NCBI GenBank assembly: GCA_049680295.1
Contig: JBAUHN010000277.1
Location: 1 to 7,448 of the forward strand
Reading direction: 5' to 3'
Length of the DNA stretch: 7,448 bases
Source: JBAUHN01 sp049680295
GTDB taxonomy: Bacteria > Pseudomonadota > Alphaproteobacteria > Rhodobacterales > Rhodobacteraceae
A model generated the notes under the pieces. The model did not search any database. It saw only the letters and a list, made by a program, of their open reading frames with translations, and was not told the origin of the DNA. The position numbers and the translations under genes are program-made. Every line of letters starts with the position of its first letter. Position 1 is the stretch's first letter. Below are positions 4,827 to 7,448 of the stretch, in pieces.

Positions 4827-7448
4827 TCCCCTGCACGACGCTTAATTGTGCGTTCGATGTTCAGTTTGTACTGCCCCTCTTTGCGCCACTCGTTCTTGAT
4901 CAGATTTTCAACCGCCGTTAGACGATTGCGCGCCGTTTTTTGGGTGGCCCCATCGTTGAACACGTAAGTCAGGCGCACCACTGATGGCTTGTTTCGCATC
5001 TGTGCGACCATGTTCCGGATCGCCTGCTCAAAGGCCGGTTTGATCTTTGTGTCATTTTGGAAGGCTTTGGCATTCACATCGATCCGCACGACATTCGAAA
5101 TAGAAGCACCAAAATTCACCTTGGCAAACTTACCGGCTGTCAAACGCACAACCCGTGGGTTTTCCGTGGTGACGCGGTATCCCGTCGGTAAGCTCCTGGT
5201 GTCCAGCTTCATGATAAAGTTGGATCCGATATCGCTGGGCAGTTCCGCACAGGGCACATGGAACCGACCGTGTTCATCCGTGGTGATCCGGGTGCCTTTC
5301 ACAGTGACAACGCGCACAGCCGGCAGCCCTGGTTCGCCCTGGTCCTGATAGCCGTTGTGGTTCAGGTCGTCGAAGACTTTGCCAATAACGTCTGAGCAAT
5401 CAAACACATGCTCGGGCACGCGTTCGATAACGGCAGTGGCAATGTTGGAGAGCAGCGTTCCTGCCGCATCCGCAGCAAAGGCTTGGTTGGTCAGTCTTCC
5501 AATCGGTGCATTTGCCGCAACCCTCGCGCTGAATGTTACCGAAAGCGTGGACGACACTGGGATAGGCTGCCCCGCCCAAGTCAGGCGACGACCCGCCTGA
5601 ACAGGTTCCGTCGGCACTGCTGCTGCACCGTTCAGTGAAATTGTTGCGGATCCTGGCAGATAAAGAATACCCTCGGGCAACAAGTCGACCAATGATGCGC
5701 TGGCAATCGCCCCGCCTGTCGCACCCAACGTATAGTCGATCCGATACTGAACCAGATCGCCAACCTTGACATCCGTTTGACCAATGACCGTTTTGGTCGC
5801 CGACAAGGGTGCCGGTGTCGAACACGCCTGATAAGGAATGTTGTTTGAAAAGATTGTTGGATCGCCTGCCTCGATGACGAATGTGGTGTAGAATGCCGGG
5901 TTCGCCGCCAGGCTGTTGTCAGCCAAAGCGCCGGTTGCACCAAATTCGCTGGATCCCAATATCCGTGGGTCGGTCGTTGCAGTGCCCGTGATCACATCAA
6001 CAAGAATTGTAACATCGGTGGGCGCAACCGTCGGAAGACGCGCAACAGATGCGATGCCGCCCGTGGGGTCAGTATAGGTCAGCGTGTAGGTGCCCGGTGC
6101 TGTCACATCAAACTGATAGAAGCCGCCTGATCCGTCCGCAACGATATTGATCGGACCGCTTGTCCCGACCCCGGTTTGCGAGAAACCACCCCCCGTAACG
6201 GTGACAAGACCGCCGGTCAAAATGGATCCATCTTCCTCGCAATAGAAATAGCCTGTCGGGTCATAATCGGCGGCATCGGGAATGCCGTCACCGTCACGAT
6301 CACCCGTCGGGGATTCGTTGCCGTCAATACTGCCGTCGCCGTCAGTATCAACAAATGTCGAATTGGCTGTGGCTGGTGTTGGCGTCGGTGTTTGGTCCGA
6401 CGACCCGGTGACCGTATTGGTCCCCGGTGACGGGAAACCGGTGGACGAGGAATAGGTGACGACAATCGTCACAACCCCAGTGTCGCCCGGTGCAAGTTCC
6501 GGCGTGCCTGACAACAGGTCATTTGCTCCAACCCCGGTATAGCCCGGATTGGCGCTGGCCATGGTAAATCCAGTGACCGAACTGATGCTTGCGCTTCGCA
6601 CCGTTGCAGGTGCTGCAAACGCCGCCAGATCATCCACCAGTTGAATGTTCGTTTGTGTCACGTTACCGTCGTTCAGCGCGGTGATTTGGAACGTGGCTTC
6701 GTAAACGGTTGGGAACAGTGTGCGTTCCGATACCAACGTCTTGCCAAGGGTCAGCGATGGGATCGCGGCCAGCGTGGTTACTGTCGGGTCATTATTGCCA
6801 GCAGCGGGATCACTCTCGTCCGAGCTATCTGTCGGTGTGTTCCCGGCAGGGTCTGTCCCTGTCGCAACCGCCGAATTGGTAACACCACCTGCGTCGATAT
6901 CATCCTGTGTAATTGTGTAACGTGATGTCCATGTGACCGTGGCTGATGGCGCCAAATCATTTAGCGTGCCCGTTCCATCAATCGTGCTGCCACCGGAATC
7001 GTAGGCCGGGGTTGGAACAACACCTGTACCGGTGAAATCATTGGCAACACTGTCAGGTTCGGCGACAGTGACGTTCAATAAGTTCACAATACCGGTGTTG
7101 GTCACAACATAGGCATAATCAATCGCATCGCCAGCATCGAGCGACGTTGCACTGACGCCTCCTGTTAGATCCAGCGTAGACGTCTTGACCAACCCGATTG
7201 TTCCAGCCGTCGCCGGTGGTGTGATCGGCGTAGGATCACCCGTCGGATCACCGGGGTTGGTGGTGGGATCAACGCCATTGTCCGACAGATCCGTCACCGG
7301 GGTCACTGCGCCGGGGGCCAGACCCCCCGCGGTCGCCGTATTGTCCAAAGACGCAGGTGCCCCCGCCGCATTCGGATCGACATTCACCGTGAACACAACC
7401 TGATAACGGTCGCCGGGGATCAACACACCCCCCGCGCCGATCAGGCTG
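4823..7448 (-). CDS. DUF11-repeat exported protein with SdrD/Cna-B-like and degenerate OmpA-like domains (partial at 5' end)
   Basis: The frame is open to the right edge, so the N-terminus and any signal peptide lie outside. A GTG at 7424-7426 is not the real start, because coherent domain sequence (SLIGAGGVL) continues upstream of it. Counting from that GTG, DUF11-like adhesin-type beta-sandwiches occupy ~1-70, ~76-220 (TIGLVKTSTLDL, DYAYVVTNTGIVNLLNVTV), ~222-345 (LTLGKTLVSERT) and ~538-670 (LSATKTVIGQTDVKVGDLVQY). They are joined by Pro/Thr linkers. Residues 359-390 form an Asp/Gly-rich calcium-type segment (DTDGDG, DRDGDG). Residues 677-775 form an SdrD/Cna-B-like domain beginning GKVFDDLNHNGYQDQGEPG. 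Residues ~785-862 look like a divergent OmpA C-terminal domain (AFEQAIRNMVAQM, ARNRLTAVENLI). The only cysteines (396, 535, 677, 726) suggest two disulfides. The protein is expected in the periplasm or at the cell surface, possibly touching peptidoglycan. It shares an ATGA overlap with the barrel gene, implying translational coupling. The substrate or ligand is unknown. Confidence 0.85.
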   Translation of the reverse strand, partial: SLIGAGGVLIPGDRYQVVFTVNVDPNAAGAPASLDNTATAGGLAPGAVTPVTDLSDNGVDPTTNPGDPTGDPTPITPPATAGTIGLVKTSTLDLTGGVSATSLDAGDAIDYAYVVTNTGIVNLLNVTVAEPDSVANDFTGTGVVPTPAYDSGGSTIDGTGTLNDLAPSATVTWTSRYTITQDDIDAGGVTNSAVATGTDPAGNTPTDSSDESDPAAGNNDPTVTTLAAIPSLTLGKTLVSERTLFPTVYEATFQITALNDGNVTQTNIQLVDDLAAFAAPATVRSASISSVTGFTMASANPGYTGVGANDLLSGTPELAPGDTGVVTIVVTYSSSTGFPSPGTNTVTGSSDQTPTPTPATANSTFVDTDGDGSIDGNESPTGDRDGDGIPDAADYDPTGYFYCEEDGSILTGGLVTVTGGGFSQTGVGTSGPINIVADGSGGFYQFDVTAPGTYTLTYTDPTGGIASVARLPTVAPTDVTILVDVITGTATTDPRILGSSEFGATGALADNSLAANPAFYTTFVIEAGDPTIFSNNIPYQACSTPAPLSATKTVIGQTDVKVGDLVQYRIDYTLGATGGAIASASLVDLLPEGILYLPGSATISLNGAAAVPTEPVQAGRRLTWAGQPIPVSSTLSVTFSARVAANAPIGRLTNQAFAADAAGTLLSNIATAVIERVPEHVFDCSDVIGKVFDDLNHNGYQDQGEPGLPAVRVVTVKGTRITTDEHGRFHVPCAELPSDIGSNFIMKLDTRSLPTGYRVTTENPRVVRLTAGKFAKVNFGASISNVVRIDVNAKAFQNDTKIKPAFEQAIRNMVAQMRNKPSVVRLTYVFNDGATQKTARNRLTAVENLIKNEWRKEGQYKLNIERTIKRRAGE
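4841..5074 (-). other. Degenerate OmpA-like C-terminal domain within the DUF11 protein
   Basis: Residues ~785-862 follow the beta-alpha-beta-alpha-beta order of OmpA peptidoglycan-binding domains: VRIDVNAKAFQND, a helix (KPAFEQAIRNMVAQM), a strand (VVRLTYVFND), a helix (ARNRLTAVENLI), then a last strand (YKLNIERTI). The usual HTD becomes FND, and the loop from this Asp to the Arg-rich helix is about six residues shorter than usual. Peptidoglycan binding may therefore be weakened or lost. The assignment rests on pattern only. Confidence 0.5.
6257..6352 (-). other. Calcium-binding-type Asp/Gly repeat segment within the DUF11 protein
   Basis: Residues 359-390 contain two copies of the D-x-D-G-D-G pattern (DTDGDGSIDGNE and DRDGDGIPDAADYD), like thrombospondin type-3 or EF-hand-like calcium loops. 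The segment lies between the third DUF11 domain and a domain with a cysteine at 396. Such loops usually stiffen extracellular stalks when calcium is present, which suits a seawater organism. Calcium binding is inferred from the motif. Confidence 0.6.

Noticed and set aside
6392..7201. Possible tandem DNA repeats in the DUF11 region
   Set aside because: The DUF11 domains resemble each other only at the protein fold level. I could not see nucleotide-level repeats of useful length.

Overview
The window looks like chromosomal DNA of a Gram-negative marine-type alphaproteobacterium, most likely of the Rhodobacteraceae (Roseobacter group). This is an inference. It rests on moderately high GC by eye, the style of the proteins (a DUF11 surface protein next to a very large outer-membrane barrel ending in phenylalanine), an HxlR/SnoaL/SDR cassette and an IS3-type insertion sequence start.

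The left 1.2 kb holds a small divergent regulatory cassette. An HxlR-family winged-helix regulator (794-1141, +) faces away from a SnoaL/NTF2-like protein (283-675, -). The SnoaL gene is followed after 13 bp by a short-chain dehydrogenase (SDR). Only the first ~50 residues of the SDR survive. The reading frame then runs into what looks like the left end of an IS3-family element, whose first ORF starts at 40 on the minus strand with a strong ribosome binding site and leaves the window. The 118-bp divergent promoter region carries a perfect 12-bp palindrome, a plausible HxlR operator.

The right 6.2 kb is one minus-strand operon running leftward from beyond the right edge. The upstream gene (4823 to beyond 7448) encodes the C-terminal ~870 residues of a large exported protein. 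It has DUF11-like beta-sandwich repeats, a calcium-binding-like Asp/Gly-rich segment, an SdrD/Cna-B-like domain and a degenerate OmpA-like C-terminus. It overlaps the next gene (1230-4826) by 4 bp (ATGA). That gene encodes a ~1198-residue outer-membrane beta-barrel protein with a signal peptide and a periplasmic Ig-like domain. The tight coupling suggests the two products work together in the envelope, for example as a surface or cell-wall-linked structure with its outer-membrane anchor or exporter. The partnership is supported by the layout. The function is not known.

The two units converge in the 88-bp gap at 1142-1229, which holds one hairpin. I saw no rRNA, tRNA, CRISPR array or phage genes. 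Apart from the gene-free gaps described here, the window is almost entirely coding.
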